Assembly: GCF_014636095.1 (NCBI RefSeq)
Contig: NZ_BMDV01000001.1
Coordinates: 310,001-374,000 of the forward strand
Length of the DNA: 64,000 nucleotides
Reading direction: 5' to 3'
DNA from: Acinetobacter modestus
GTDB lineage: Bacteria; Pseudomonadota; Gammaproteobacteria; Pseudomonadales; Moraxellaceae
Below the pieces are notes generated by a model that made no database searches, had not been told where the DNA came from, and saw only the letters and a list, made by a program, of their open reading frames with translations. This document shows positions 1-9,215 of this stretch, one piece after another. How positions within the stretch are numbered: position 1 is the first letter of the stretch; each line of letters begins with the position of its first letter. Position numbers and translations under genes: made by a program.

Positions 1-3000
1 TTCGGCAATACAGCACGTTTACCAATGCGCTTTTCAGGAACACGAGTTCCATTTACCCAAAGCTCAAGCAGAGTACCTGCTGCACCTTTAACCTGAATAG
101 AGGTCTGAGGATAAGGCAATACTTGCCCATCTTTAAGATTTAAAATTTCTAGTTGATTATTCACAGCCGTTTCTAAAGCTGCTTCAAGATTAATCATTTT
201 CGCAGGATTAACAGTATCTACAGACTCTTCATTTGGCAGAGCAAGAGTTGAAGAACTCGGTAAAGCGACAGATGGTTGAACACCAGACTTTTCTGGCTCA
301 AATTGTATTTGCTTGATTTCTTTAATTTGTTCTTTTGAAAAATCAAGATTACAATTCGCCTGAACTCCAACTGCTGAAATACAGCCACTAGATGGCTGTC
401 CACGAACATCCGTAACTTTAGAAAAAATTGGATCAATCGTTAAATCAGAACGTAATATTTGCTCTAAATTTGTATTATCTTGTTCAATACGTTTTTTACG
501 CTCTAGCACCCGTTCAATTAAAGATTCTGAACATTGACCAACACCTTCAGCTATCGCAAAATCGGCACGATGCAATTCACCACGTTTTAAATCGACAAAA
601 CGGCTATTTGGATCACCTGCTTGGCGATTATTTATTAATACTAATTCAGAACCAATTGGTAAACTTGTACGATCGACTTTTAAAACATGCGTTTTTGCAC
701 TAATTCCATAGAAATCATACTTACCTTCGCTATCAGTAATAACATAACTACCATCTTCAAGATAAATACGAACACCAGGAACACCTATCTCACCAGCATC
801 TTGGACACCATTCCGATTACAGTCAGTAAATATTTTACCAACAATAAAACCGTCAGAAATCATCATACCAGGTGTGACTTCTACTTTCGCTGATGCTTCA
901 TTAGACTCAATACCTTTCGCATCTTTGGCACGAACACGGTTTACACCATCACCATTGAGTGCATTTGGTCCAATATAAACGCGATACTGTACTTTAACTT
1001 CTTTATTTGGAGTGAGTGTACCTAGTCCAAGTGTTAAATAAGGTCCCTTACCACCTAATGGATCTTTTACCTTTTTACCATCAACACGCATTGAGCCTTG
1101 AACATAAATAAAGCCTCGAGGAAGTGTATCTGTAATTGAAACATTCGTTGAATCTGCCGTTCCACGATTTGCAACATTAACTGTATATTCTTCGAATTCA
1201 CCAATTTCAGCAGTTTTATTTGAAGCAACTTTTTTTACAAATAAAGATGAATTCGTATTATCCACTTCAGGGTCAATTGGAATATCAATATTGAGTGCAG
1301 GGTCACCATTATTTAATGTGAACTGTCCTGCATAAGACCACTTTAAATCAACCGCTTTATCTGCTGGGAAACTTGAATATACCTTGCGATCACTAATAAA
1401 AGTATAATGTTTGTCACCCGGAATAGTCTTTGTGTCAACAATAAAACTATATGTACCTGCTTTCACCAGTGGGTAGATAAATTCACCAGCACTATTAGTA
1501 ACTTGTTTTGCAGGAATAGAAATCTTATCACCAGTTTGAGGATCAATTTCAAATGCTACATTATCAGCAATTGGTTGACCATTTTGATCCAATAAAGTAA
1601 CTGTAGCACCGGCTACAGGTAAACCAGTTTTAGCATCAAATACTGTACCATACGGATCCATTAACACACTTGTATTAATGTCGGTAATCGTTCCAGTCGA
1701 TTGGCCTTGCGCATCCAAACAATCTGTTAGACTGATATCAACTTTATCACGTTTAAGCGTTTGCAAAACTGCATCATATGGAATGCCTTTATCTGAAAGA
1801 GTTGTTGGTAATGTATAGCGAAATACACCTGTATTTGGTCCCGTTTCAATACCAATGACTTCTTCTAAATCACCTGTTTTTGCTGATTTAATTCGAATTT
1901 TTACACGATCTGCACTATAACGATCAGCATTACAACTTGCATTCTTAGCTTCTATATTCAGTGGTTTATTTACACTACCAGTTGCCAAAATACTCTTAAA
2001 ATCACTTGAATTATTTGTAATATCTGCTGAGCCACTAACTAAAGTAGATGCAACGTTTGATAACACATCTTTTTGACTATCAGTAACAGCATATGAAACT
2101 TTATAAGTATTTTTTACTGTGGTTTTTGCAATATTGCGGTTCATACTAACAACAAGATCAACTTGCTCAGATGTATTTGCAGCAATTTGTGGGAAACCGA
2201 CAACAAGCTGGTTGATCTGTGTAACGTCACTTGGAGCAATAGTGCTATAACTATTATTGGCAAGCTTGTATAAAATTTTGGCTTGAGTATTTTTTACTAA
2301 AGCAGATTTAAATGTTGTATTTGGCGGTAAATCATCAACCAACAAAACCATCTTTTGTGTTTGACCATCCACCATGACATCGGTTGGTCTAGCTGGCTTT
2401 TTACCTTCGTTGCTAATATTGAGCGTGTAATTTAAGTCATAATTTGCACTTGCAGAAGGCTCAAAAGTTTTTTGTTGTACTTCTTTAGTTGCAACTAATT
2501 TTGCACCATAGCTAATTGCACTATCTGTAGCGGTTGCAATTGCTGTTGTATCTTCAACAACTGTTGCTTTAATTGGTAAATTAAATTGCTGACCTTCGGT
2601 TAAATTTGAACTTGTGGTAGCAACTACCCACAAATTGACACTTTGGCCAATTTGTAAAGCTACATTAGTTGTTAATTGTTGATCATTTGTATCAAATTGA
2701 CCATCTTTGTTGCTATCTATGTAGATTTTAACATTGTTTAATTCATTAATTGTTAATGCTTCTAGCTGAACATTAACAGGTGCATTACTATTATTCGATA
2801 AAGTATTAGCCCATATTACTCGCACACTAGGTTCGACATCGAGTACTGGTGGCGTAGTTAAAGTAATAGCATATAAAGCTGAAACATGAACTTCGACTGT
2901 ATTAGAAACTGATTGTTGTTCTTTACCATTTGCTGCTGTAAAAGTTGCGTAAGCAACGTTTTGGATTGTACTACCAACTTCAGGAATATTCGCGGCGTGA

Positions 3001-3089
3001 CCATACTGCGCAGACAATATCGATATTGTCAACGTTGATAACATGAAAGACATGTTTCGACTTACACGAATTTGCTTCTGTTGTAGCAC
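1..3089 (-). CDS. Large exported DUF11/SdrD_B repeat protein, 3' part cut off by the window edge
   Basis: About 1030 residues are visible and the frame was still open wherever I translated it, including the left edge. The GTG at 3089 follows an in-frame TAG at 3096-3098 and has GAAGG upstream; an ATG at 3053 is the alternative. The N-terminus (QKQIRVSR, a hydrophobic stretch, then AQYGHA) is a signal peptide. A domain shared with the neighbouring paralogues follows (IQNVAYATF, then SNTVEV), with an Asp-rich loop SNKDGQFD near residue 120. Near residue 485 is a carboxypeptidase-regulatory-like segment (DAKTGLPVAGATVTLL). A DUF11 domain lies at about 610-690 (ITDTLPRGF) and an SdrD_B-like domain at about 750-800 (DCNRNGVQDAGEIGVPG). 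The last visible part, LNLKDGQVLPYPQTSIQVKG, looks Ig-like. This is the most downstream gene of the surface-protein cluster. Whether it ends in a membrane anchor cannot be seen. Confidence 0.85.
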   Translation of the reverse strand, partial: MLQQKQIRVSRNMSFMLSTLTISILSAQYGHAANIPEVGSTIQNVAYATFTAANGKEQQSVSNTVEVHVSALYAITLTTPPVLDVEPSVRVIWANTLSNNSNAPVNVQLEALTINELNNVKIYIDSNKDGQFDTNDQQLTTNVALQIGQSVNLWVVATTSSNLTEGQQFNLPIKATVVEDTTAIATATDSAISYGAKLVATKEVQQKTFEPSASANYDLNYTLNISNEGKKPARPTDVMVDGQTQKMVLLVDDLPPNTTFKSALVKNTQAKILYKLANNSYSTIAPSDVTQINQLVVGFPQIAANTSEQVDLVVSMNRNIAKTTVKNTYKVSYAVTDSQKDVLSNVASTLVSGSADITNNSSDFKSILATGSVNKPLNIEAKNASCNADRYSADRVKIRIKSAKTGDLEEVIGIETGPNTGVFRYTLPTTLSDKGIPYDAVLQTLKRDKVDISLTDCLDAQGQSTGTITDINTSVLMDPYGTVFDAKTGLPVAGATVTLLDQNGQPIADNVAFEIDPQTGDKISIPAKQVTNSAGEFIYPLVKAGTYSFIVDTKTIPGDKHYTFISDRKVYSSFPADKAVDLKWSYAGQFTLNNGDPALNIDIPIDPEVDNTNSSLFVKKVASNKTAEIGEFEEYTVNVANRGTADSTNVSITDTLPRGFIYVQGSMRVDGKKVKDPLGGKGPYLTLGLGTLTPNKEVKVQYRVYIGPNALNGDGVNRVRAKDAKGIESNEASAKVEVTPGMMISDGFIVGKIFTDCNRNGVQDAGEIGVPGVRIYLEDGSYVITDSEGKYDFYGISAKTHVLKVDRTSLPIGSELVLINNRQAGDPNSRFVDLKRGELHRADFAIAEGVGQCSESLIERVLERKKRIEQDNTNLEQILRSDLTIDPIFSKVTDVRGQPSSGCISAVGVQANCNLDFSKEQIKEIKQIQFEPEKSGVQPSVALPSSSTLALPNEESVDTVNPAKMINLEAALETAVNNQLEILNLKDGQVLPYPQTSIQVKGAAGTLLELWVNGTRVPEKRIGKRAVLP

Positions 3090-3143
3090 AGCGCTCTACC
3101 CTTCAACTAAATAGTCTAAATAAAAAAACTTTAAAATTATTGT

Positions 3144-3174
3144 TGTGGACACCTGCTTTGCGCAAATGCCCACA
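3144..3174 (-). other. Imperfect stem-loop between two surface-protein genes
   Basis: TGTGG pairs with CCACA at the base, with further interrupted pairing inward. On the minus strand a T-rich stretch follows only after about ten bases. It sits in the 130-base gap between the gene ending at 3220 and the gene starting at 3089. It could be a weak terminator or attenuator. The evidence is thin. Confidence 0.3.
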
Positions 3175-3219
3175 TATTTAATCAGTTCATTTTGAGCAAT
3201 CGAAATTGCTTAATGAATA

Positions 3220-5904
3220 TTAATTATTTACTTTGATTACAAACTCTAATACCGCACTTGTATTAGGTACAAGAGGTGTTTTCTCAGCAGCGATAGTACC
3301 TGTTGAACCATCAGTTAATGCAGCAGTTGAAGTACTCAATGTCGCATTTGTAGCTACTGGAGATGCACTTGCAATCACTTTCAATGTTGTATATGCAGGT
3401 GTAGCATCGCTAATCACAACATTAGTTACGTCAGCATTACCTTCATTCGTTGCAGTAATTCTATACTTCACACATTCGCCTGGTTTAGCAGAAACTGTAT
3501 TTTGAGTATAAGTACCAGCAACACCTGTTGAACAGTTTGCTAAAGATTGCTCTTTCACTAAACGTACTTGACCACTTGTAACAGTCGTTAAGTCAGTATT
3601 CACTAGATCAGCAACAGACTGACCACCAACAACAGTTGGTTTGATCGTCAATACAACTGCACTTGGTGTTCCAGCAGTTGCATTTGTTGGAGCTTGAACT
3701 TTGATGAGTAAGTTAACAGATGCACCACGAGCGATACTTCCAGATACTGCAGCAAGATCATTACCTGTAACTAACTCATTAGCATCAGCCACGCCATCGT
3801 TGTTTAAGTCAACGAATAAGCTTGTTACCCAACCATTTGCAGCTTGGTCATTCGTAAGTGTAAACGGTAAGCTACCAGCTGTAGCACCTTCAACAATGTT
3901 ACCGTTGTTGGTTAAGGTATGCTTGTAAACAACCGTACCGCCTGGTGCAACTTGACCAGTACGGTCATTTTGCAAGCTAAGGATACGATTAGTTTCAACT
4001 GTTACACGATCAGACATTACATCTGTTAAGCCAGTAGCAGGAGAAGCAACTTTAAAGATAACTTCTTGATCACCAGCTGGAGCATTTGCAGGAGGCGTTA
4101 CAACTGCAACAAGTTGAACACTACCACCACTTGGTACATTACCTGTATTCGTGATTGGAGCACCTGTTGGATTACCTGCACCATCAGCTAAGTAATATTG
4201 TACTGTCCAACCCGTTGGTAATGTAGGTGATGTAGATAAATTATAGTTATCTCCAGTTGCACCTTTATTATCAATAGTTAATGGGAAGTTAGTTGCTTGA
4301 CCAGGTTTAGTTGATTTAGTATCAATAAATTGACCAGTATCTTTACCTGACGCGCCAACAACAGTACCAGTACTATTTGTTGCATCACCATTGTGTAAGT
4401 CAACTGTAGATGCAACGACTTTATCAATGACTAAAGTAATTGTATCTGTACCAGTAGAATTAGTAACAGGTGTTGAAGTTAAGATCGTGCTGATTGGCGT
4501 CGTAGAAGAATAGCCAGAAGGTAGAGTTACCTTAGCAACAACTTGGTATGTAGCGCCGCTTGCGATTGGACCAGTGTCTGCAACACCATCACCATTCGTA
4601 TCAGTTAATGGCGTTACACCATCAGCTTTGAATAATTCAACAATGCTACCAGCTGGTAAAGAGTTTTTGTTTACAGTGATGTTGAATGCTTCTGTAACAT
4701 TACCAGTGTTATGTACAACGATTGGCTCACCACCACCCGCAGTAACACCAAAGGTAACTGGAGTACCTTGAGTTGTTGACTTAGTAATTACGTCATCAGC
4801 TGGAGCCGTAGAAGCTTGTCCATCAGCAAAGGCATCTGTCGTACTGTCGTTAATTGTACCTTTTTTAACACCTAACACTGTTACATCGTTCGGGTTAGAT
4901 GGTGTTTTACCTTCTGTACCTGGACCATCTGGATCCACTTCAGCGATGTTTGTAATGATACCAGCTGGAGTATTTTGGTTTACTCGAACTTTGAATTTCA
5001 ATACACCACTGCTGTTTGCAACAACTGTAGGAATAACTAATGTAGCCGTTCCTGAAGTGAAGTTATATCCATCAGAATCAGCAGTACCATCGTTTACAGC
5101 AGTACCATTTACAGTAGCAGAACCAGCAACATAAGTTAAACCAGCTGGAAGTACGTCTGTAATTGTAACGTTAGTTGCAGTCGTGTTACCAGTGTTCTGA
5201 TAAGCTAAAGCATATTCAACTTCACGTGCCGCAGGGTTTGATAAAGTTGCATCTACATTACTAACGCTAGCAGATTTTAATAGACTAATTACAGCGCCAT
5301 TGGTAATCTTAACTGTATCAACGTTTTTAGCAGTTACACTTGCATCAAAACCACTGATTGCTGAAACCGTTAACTTACCAAGATCACCAGCAGTAACGTT
5401 GTTGCTTGCTGTTGTTGCTTGTACGATTAAGTTAACAGATTCGCCTGCTGCTAAAGTTACGCTTGTTACAGGAGTTTGGCTATCTGGAACACCATCTTTG
5501 TTGGCATCAAGATAAACTTTTAAACCACTGAAATCGTAATTATCTGTCGTGTTATCACGTGTATCATTATTTGCAACAGCTACGTTAAAGGTATCGCTAC
5601 CATTACCAGTATTTGTTAATGTGTGAGATAAAGATACTTGACCATTCGCGTTAGCAGTTTTAGTTTGATCAGCGATCAACGTGAAACTTGCTACTTGCAA
5701 TACAGTCGTAGTAACTACGTTTGATGTCACAGTTTTATTAGAACCATTGCTATCAGTATAGCTTGCAGATGCAATGTTACTAATGTTTGTGCCCGCACTA
5801 GGAGCTGCTGCGTGTGCTGAAGAAAGGAAAGCTGCACCACCTGCAACAAATGCAATCGAAGCTGCTAATTGCGTTAGTTTTAAACGTTGAGTTTGATTTG
5901 ACAT
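3220..5904 (-). CDS. Exported DUF11-type repeat protein (paralogue 3 of about 890 residues)
   Basis: 894 residues. The start has AGGGG upstream. A signal peptide ends at SSAHA. The N-terminal domain (TNISNIASASYTD) and the TLTNTGN segment are shared with the genes at 9216 and 11923. Asp-rich, calcium-loop-like segments lie near residues 130 (DANKDGVPD), 430 (DTNGDGVADTG) and 690 (DLNNDGVADANE). DUF11-like beta-sandwich domains include TDVLPAGLTYV near residue 250. The C-terminal domain has RLVKEQ, two Cys residues and ECVKYRITATNEG. I see no transmembrane anchor, LPXTG motif, RTX nonapeptides or autotransporter barrel. It is presumably secreted or held at the cell surface by a partner. Its closest relatives here are its own neighbours, which points to tandem duplication. 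Confidence 0.85.
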   Translation of the reverse strand: MSNQTQRLKLTQLAASIAFVAGGAAFLSSAHAAAPSAGTNISNIASASYTDSNGSNKTVTSNVVTTTVLQVASFTLIADQTKTANANGQVSLSHTLTNTGNGSDTFNVAVANNDTRDNTTDNYDFSGLKVYLDANKDGVPDSQTPVTSVTLAAGESVNLIVQATTASNNVTAGDLGKLTVSAISGFDASVTAKNVDTVKITNGAVISLLKSASVSNVDATLSNPAAREVEYALAYQNTGNTTATNVTITDVLPAGLTYVAGSATVNGTAVNDGTADSDGYNFTSGTATLVIPTVVANSSGVLKFKVRVNQNTPAGIITNIAEVDPDGPGTEGKTPSNPNDVTVLGVKKGTINDSTTDAFADGQASTAPADDVITKSTTQGTPVTFGVTAGGGEPIVVHNTGNVTEAFNITVNKNSLPAGSIVELFKADGVTPLTDTNGDGVADTGPIASGATYQVVAKVTLPSGYSSTTPISTILTSTPVTNSTGTDTITLVIDKVVASTVDLHNGDATNSTGTVVGASGKDTGQFIDTKSTKPGQATNFPLTIDNKGATGDNYNLSTSPTLPTGWTVQYYLADGAGNPTGAPITNTGNVPSGGSVQLVAVVTPPANAPAGDQEVIFKVASPATGLTDVMSDRVTVETNRILSLQNDRTGQVAPGGTVVYKHTLTNNGNIVEGATAGSLPFTLTNDQAANGWVTSLFVDLNNDGVADANELVTGNDLAAVSGSIARGASVNLLIKVQAPTNATAGTPSAVVLTIKPTVVGGQSVADLVNTDLTTVTSGQVRLVKEQSLANCSTGVAGTYTQNTVSAKPGECVKYRITATNEGNADVTNVVISDATPAYTTLKVIASASPVATNATLSTSTAALTDGSTGTIAAEKTPLVPNTSAVLEFVIKVNN

Positions 5905-5943
5905 TCGGAACTTACCCCTGTTGAATATTCAATGTCAGTTTGT

Positions 5944-6438
5944 TTAATTTTTGGTTTTGTCACTGTTAATACGCGTTTGTGCTGATACCGTTACAGATTT
6001 CCCAGCAGGAAGTTCTGCAATCGTCCAACGTAATGCACGATAATCTTTCAGTGGAACATTCACCATTTGATTACCCTCTTTGCGTTTTAAAGGCATCGGG
6101 GCAAAATTTGTACCGTCTGTACTTGCTTGTGCGTTTTCTGGCTCAGATTTAGCCAAAAATAAAGTTTCTACGGGTATTGGTAACGTAGCAGCTAAGTTTT
6201 TAATTTTTCCTGATGTATTATTTGTATACGTTGCACGATACTCGATTACATCGTTTGGCTTCACTTTATTCACTAACTTAGCTACTGGTTTCCCATCTGT
6301 GCTTACACTAATGAGATACGTTTTTAATTCTACAGATACAGGATCTTTTGCAACTTTAGTTTCAGCAGAGACACTAACCGCCAAAATCAAACTAGCTGCA
6401 CCAAGTAAACCTTTTTTCCAATTATCTTTTAAATGCAT
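5944..6438 (-). CDS. Small exported protein with a single DUF11-like domain
   Basis: 164 residues from ATG 6438; an ATG at 6462 would add eight residues but has no spaced ribosome binding site. MHLKDNWKKGLLGAASL begins a signal peptide cleaved after VSVSA. The mature part is one beta-sandwich domain (IEYRATYTNNTSGKIKNL, then LPIPVETLF) of the kind found as a module in the large neighbours. It ends in a Lys/Asn tail. It lies 39 bases upstream of the 894-residue paralogue and about 230 bases after the end of the preceding gene, so it probably opens a second transcription unit. It may be an assembly subunit or adaptor for the large proteins; that role is inferred only from size and position. Confidence 0.75.
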   Translation of the reverse strand: MHLKDNWKKGLLGAASLILAVSVSAETKVAKDPVSVELKTYLISVSTDGKPVAKLVNKVKPNDVIEYRATYTNNTSGKIKNLAATLPIPVETLFLAKSEPENAQASTDGTNFAPMPLKRKEGNQMVNVPLKDYRALRWTIAELPAGKSVTVSAQTRINSDKTKN

Positions 6439-6623
6439 CTTTATTGTTTCCAAACTCAACATCCTAAATTTCTGAACAGTTTTTTAACTCAAAGTTCAAA
6501 TAATTTTTACCATTACAAAAATACAGCATTTTTATGTACTTTTGTTGAAAAAAATCACTTTTTTGTAAAAAAAACATCTACTGGTTCAAATAATAGCAAC
6601 TTCTATACCAACTATTCGCACAA

Positions 6624-6656
6624 AGTATGCCAAATAAATAATATTTTCGGCATACT
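6624..6656 (-). terminator. Stem-loop downstream of the 860-residue surface protein gene
   Basis: AGTATGCC at 6624-6631 pairs perfectly with GGCATACT at 6649-6656 across an AT-rich 17-base loop, 15 bases after the stop codon at 6671. On the minus strand it is followed by TTTGTG, a short T-run only. It probably separates the upstream three-gene unit from the unit starting at 6438. Confidence 0.45.
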
Positions 6657-6670
6657 CTATCTATTATTTA

Positions 6671-9208
6671 CTATTGCGACACACAAAATCTCAGAGTACC
6701 TGAAGCTGATGGATTTAATAATCCAGTCAAGCTCCATTCAAGATAATCACCAGAATGGCTTGTATTACAAGTATTTCCACTTGGTGTTAGGCTACAACTC
6801 ACACTGCCAAAATTAGTACCAATTGGTAAACTATCTTTCACTTTTACGTTCTGTAATTTCTTGGTACTGTTATTTTTATAGGTAATTTCATACTCTAAAT
6901 AATCTTGCTTAGCAGCCTGATTAGTCGTTACAAATGCATTTGTATCGGAAGAAGTCGAAGGACAGCTTGCGACTGCACGAACTTTTTTTGTCAGTGTTAA
7001 ACCAGCACTACCAATAAGTGTCACATCCTGACGTTTAAGCGTTTGCCCTAAAATCGTTTGTGACGGATTTGTCAGAGCAAATTGGTAACTTGCTTGAAGA
7101 GTTCCAATATGTTGTGCGCCAGCAGCAACATTAGTTGGTACATGAACTCGCTGTACTAAACAAATATCAGCACTTGGCTGTAATAGAACAGTACTTGCAG
7201 CAGTTGGGTTAAATACAACTTCACCCATATCTACCTGACCATTACAGTTCGTATCTCGATAAACCAATGCTTGCCAAGGTTGATCGGCGCTAGCATTTGG
7301 TCGCTGAGTCTGAGTCTGTACTAATTGAGTGAGTTGAACTGGAATTTGTGTGCTTAAACGGTGAGGATAGTCCGTGACATCTCCAGCAATAACTGTATGC
7401 TGCCCATCTTCATTCAACACAACATTAATAATCACATCACCAAAATTATTTGCTGCATAGCTTGTCGCACTTGTCTTGGTTAAAGCAATTGTATCTGATG
7501 AACGGGTGTAGCCCGTTGTGCCACTGACAGAAATATATTCAGGTAAATTCTGCTGAACAATACAAAATAATGATGGCAACAAGCTTGGTACAATTGAGAA
7601 AGCATAATCACCATTTGCACTTGTCACTGTTGAAGCTAGTTGTGTAGTAGTATTACAGTCAATCAAACGAATTGTACTATTTGCAATCCCAACTTCACCT
7701 GCATCTTGTATGCCATTATATGCTTTACTCGCATCTAGCGTTGTTCCGCTATTATCAACAAATACTCGTCCAGTAATTGCTGTTGGGTTAACGATCACGG
7801 CATTAACAGAACTACTCACTAGCGTATTTGATGAGGTTGACTCTATTGTTGCTGTATTGGTTAACGTACCTGCTGCGGTTGCTGTACCCTGAATCGTGAT
7901 TATACAGGTTGCTGTTGTTGCACCCGTAAACAGTCCCGAAACTGTCCAACCTGTATTGTCATTACCAGTCAAACTTGGTGTACAAGATGTAGCCGATGGA
8001 CTTGTTCCCCCTGTACCCTGTGTCGTAATAGGTGTTCCAACAAGAGAAACATTTTTTAAACTGACTGGAAGTGTGTCATTAAAAGGTAAGTTTGCTACTG
8101 TCCCACCCAATGTTGCACCTGATGGCGTATTATTGGTGATAGTTAATTGATATTGCATAATTGAATTAACAGGAACATTGTTTAATTGGGTCTGTACAAA
8201 TGTTCCTGATGTCCCAACGCGCTGACTCTTAACAATTGAAATATCACTATCAGCATCCATACTTGAGAGGCCAAAAAAGAAAGCATCTGCACCATTGTTG
8301 GCCCATGCTCCACCACCATCCCCACGCACATAAATATCAAATGTTAATGAGGTAATTCCTTTACCTTTGATATAAACACTGCCACTAGCCCCACCACTTC
8401 CACTGGTAGCTGTAATTTTGGATGCATTATTAACAATATCATTCCCACTTACAGTTAACTCTTTACTCCCAGCCAAACGACTCATTACAGGTAATGTCGA
8501 AAGATTACTTCCTGTTAACGTAAACTCCGCAGCAAAGCCTAGACTACCTACTGTTGCCCCCATCCCCGCAGCTTGCAAAATAGGATTTGTAACAGGTCTA
8601 TTAAAAGTTACCTGGATAGTTCCCATTTTTATTCTACTATTACTAGAGGCACTCGCAAGTCTAAGCCCTCTAGTCATTAGAAACATAGCTACACCATAAT
8701 TATTCGCAGCACTAATCCCGCCATTCGTACTTGAACAGGCTGACCCATTTACACAACCACTTGGCGCATTTTGTAAGCTTGCGGCAAACATTTGATCTTG
8801 ACCACCACCAATTGCATTCAGTGGTCTAAGAATATCTGCTGCTGTTACATTTGTAGCATCTCCAGCTGCACCCATCGTTAACTCTGGTTTATTCGCCCCA
8901 GATTGACCAGAATAAGTTGCTGTATTATAAACGGAATTTGTAATAGTATAGCTAACGGTTGTTGTCGGCGTATAAGCCTCACTTACGTTATCTGAAGGGT
9001 TATTTCTATTAAGCAAAAACGTATGTGGTGTTGTATCTGCTCTTGGTCCTTGTTGCCCTGTACCAGAGCCTGAATAAATCTCAATAGTTGGTGGAGCAGC
9101 CAATACAGCTTGACTACACATCAAACAAGTTAAGATAAACAAAACCAAAATATATATATAACTAACTTTATGATTCATCATGCTGTAATTAGAGATATTT
9201 TTTTTCAT
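6671..9208 (-). CDS. Exported DUF11/SdrD_B protein with a distinct N-terminal domain
   Basis: About 845 residues from ATG 9208, eight bases after the stop of the upstream gene; in-frame ATGs near 9184 and 9181 are alternative starts. A hydrophobic segment ends at SQAVLA, a likely signal peptide. Unlike its neighbours, the first 300 residues are not the paralogue N-domain: they carry SGSGTGQQGPRAD and a Gly/Ala/Ser-rich region around MFLMTRGLRLASASS. A DUF11 domain (PFNDTLPVSLKNVSL), an SdrD_B-like domain (YNGIQDAGEVGIANSTIRL) and an Asp-rich loop (RDTNCNGQVDMGE) follow. The protein ends in a Cys-containing DUF11-like domain (KDSLPIGTNFGSVSC). This looks like the specialised member of the cluster, perhaps a tip or binding component. 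Function unknown. Confidence 0.8.
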   Translation of the reverse strand: MKKNISNYSMMNHKVSYIYILVLFILTCLMCSQAVLAAPPTIEIYSGSGTGQQGPRADTTPHTFLLNRNNPSDNVSEAYTPTTTVSYTITNSVYNTATYSGQSGANKPELTMGAAGDATNVTAADILRPLNAIGGGQDQMFAASLQNAPSGCVNGSACSSTNGGISAANNYGVAMFLMTRGLRLASASSNSRIKMGTIQVTFNRPVTNPILQAAGMGATVGSLGFAAEFTLTGSNLSTLPVMSRLAGSKELTVSGNDIVNNASKITATSGSGGASGSVYIKGKGITSLTFDIYVRGDGGGAWANNGADAFFFGLSSMDADSDISIVKSQRVGTSGTFVQTQLNNVPVNSIMQYQLTITNNTPSGATLGGTVANLPFNDTLPVSLKNVSLVGTPITTQGTGGTSPSATSCTPSLTGNDNTGWTVSGLFTGATTATCIITIQGTATAAGTLTNTATIESTSSNTLVSSSVNAVIVNPTAITGRVFVDNSGTTLDASKAYNGIQDAGEVGIANSTIRLIDCNTTTQLASTVTSANGDYAFSIVPSLLPSLFCIVQQNLPEYISVSGTTGYTRSSDTIALTKTSATSYAANNFGDVIINVVLNEDGQHTVIAGDVTDYPHRLSTQIPVQLTQLVQTQTQRPNASADQPWQALVYRDTNCNGQVDMGEVVFNPTAASTVLLQPSADICLVQRVHVPTNVAAGAQHIGTLQASYQFALTNPSQTILGQTLKRQDVTLIGSAGLTLTKKVRAVASCPSTSSDTNAFVTTNQAAKQDYLEYEITYKNNSTKKLQNVKVKDSLPIGTNFGSVSCSLTPSGNTCNTSHSGDYLEWSLTGLLNPSASGTLRFCVSQ

Positions 9209-9215
9209 TTTTTGC

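Noticed and set aside
3233..5515. Several plus-strand ORFs of 60-90 codons inside the surface-protein genes
   Set aside because: They lie opposite long repetitive coding genes with signal peptides and domains, have no ribosome sites and show low-complexity composition of reversed Thr/Val/Asn codons.
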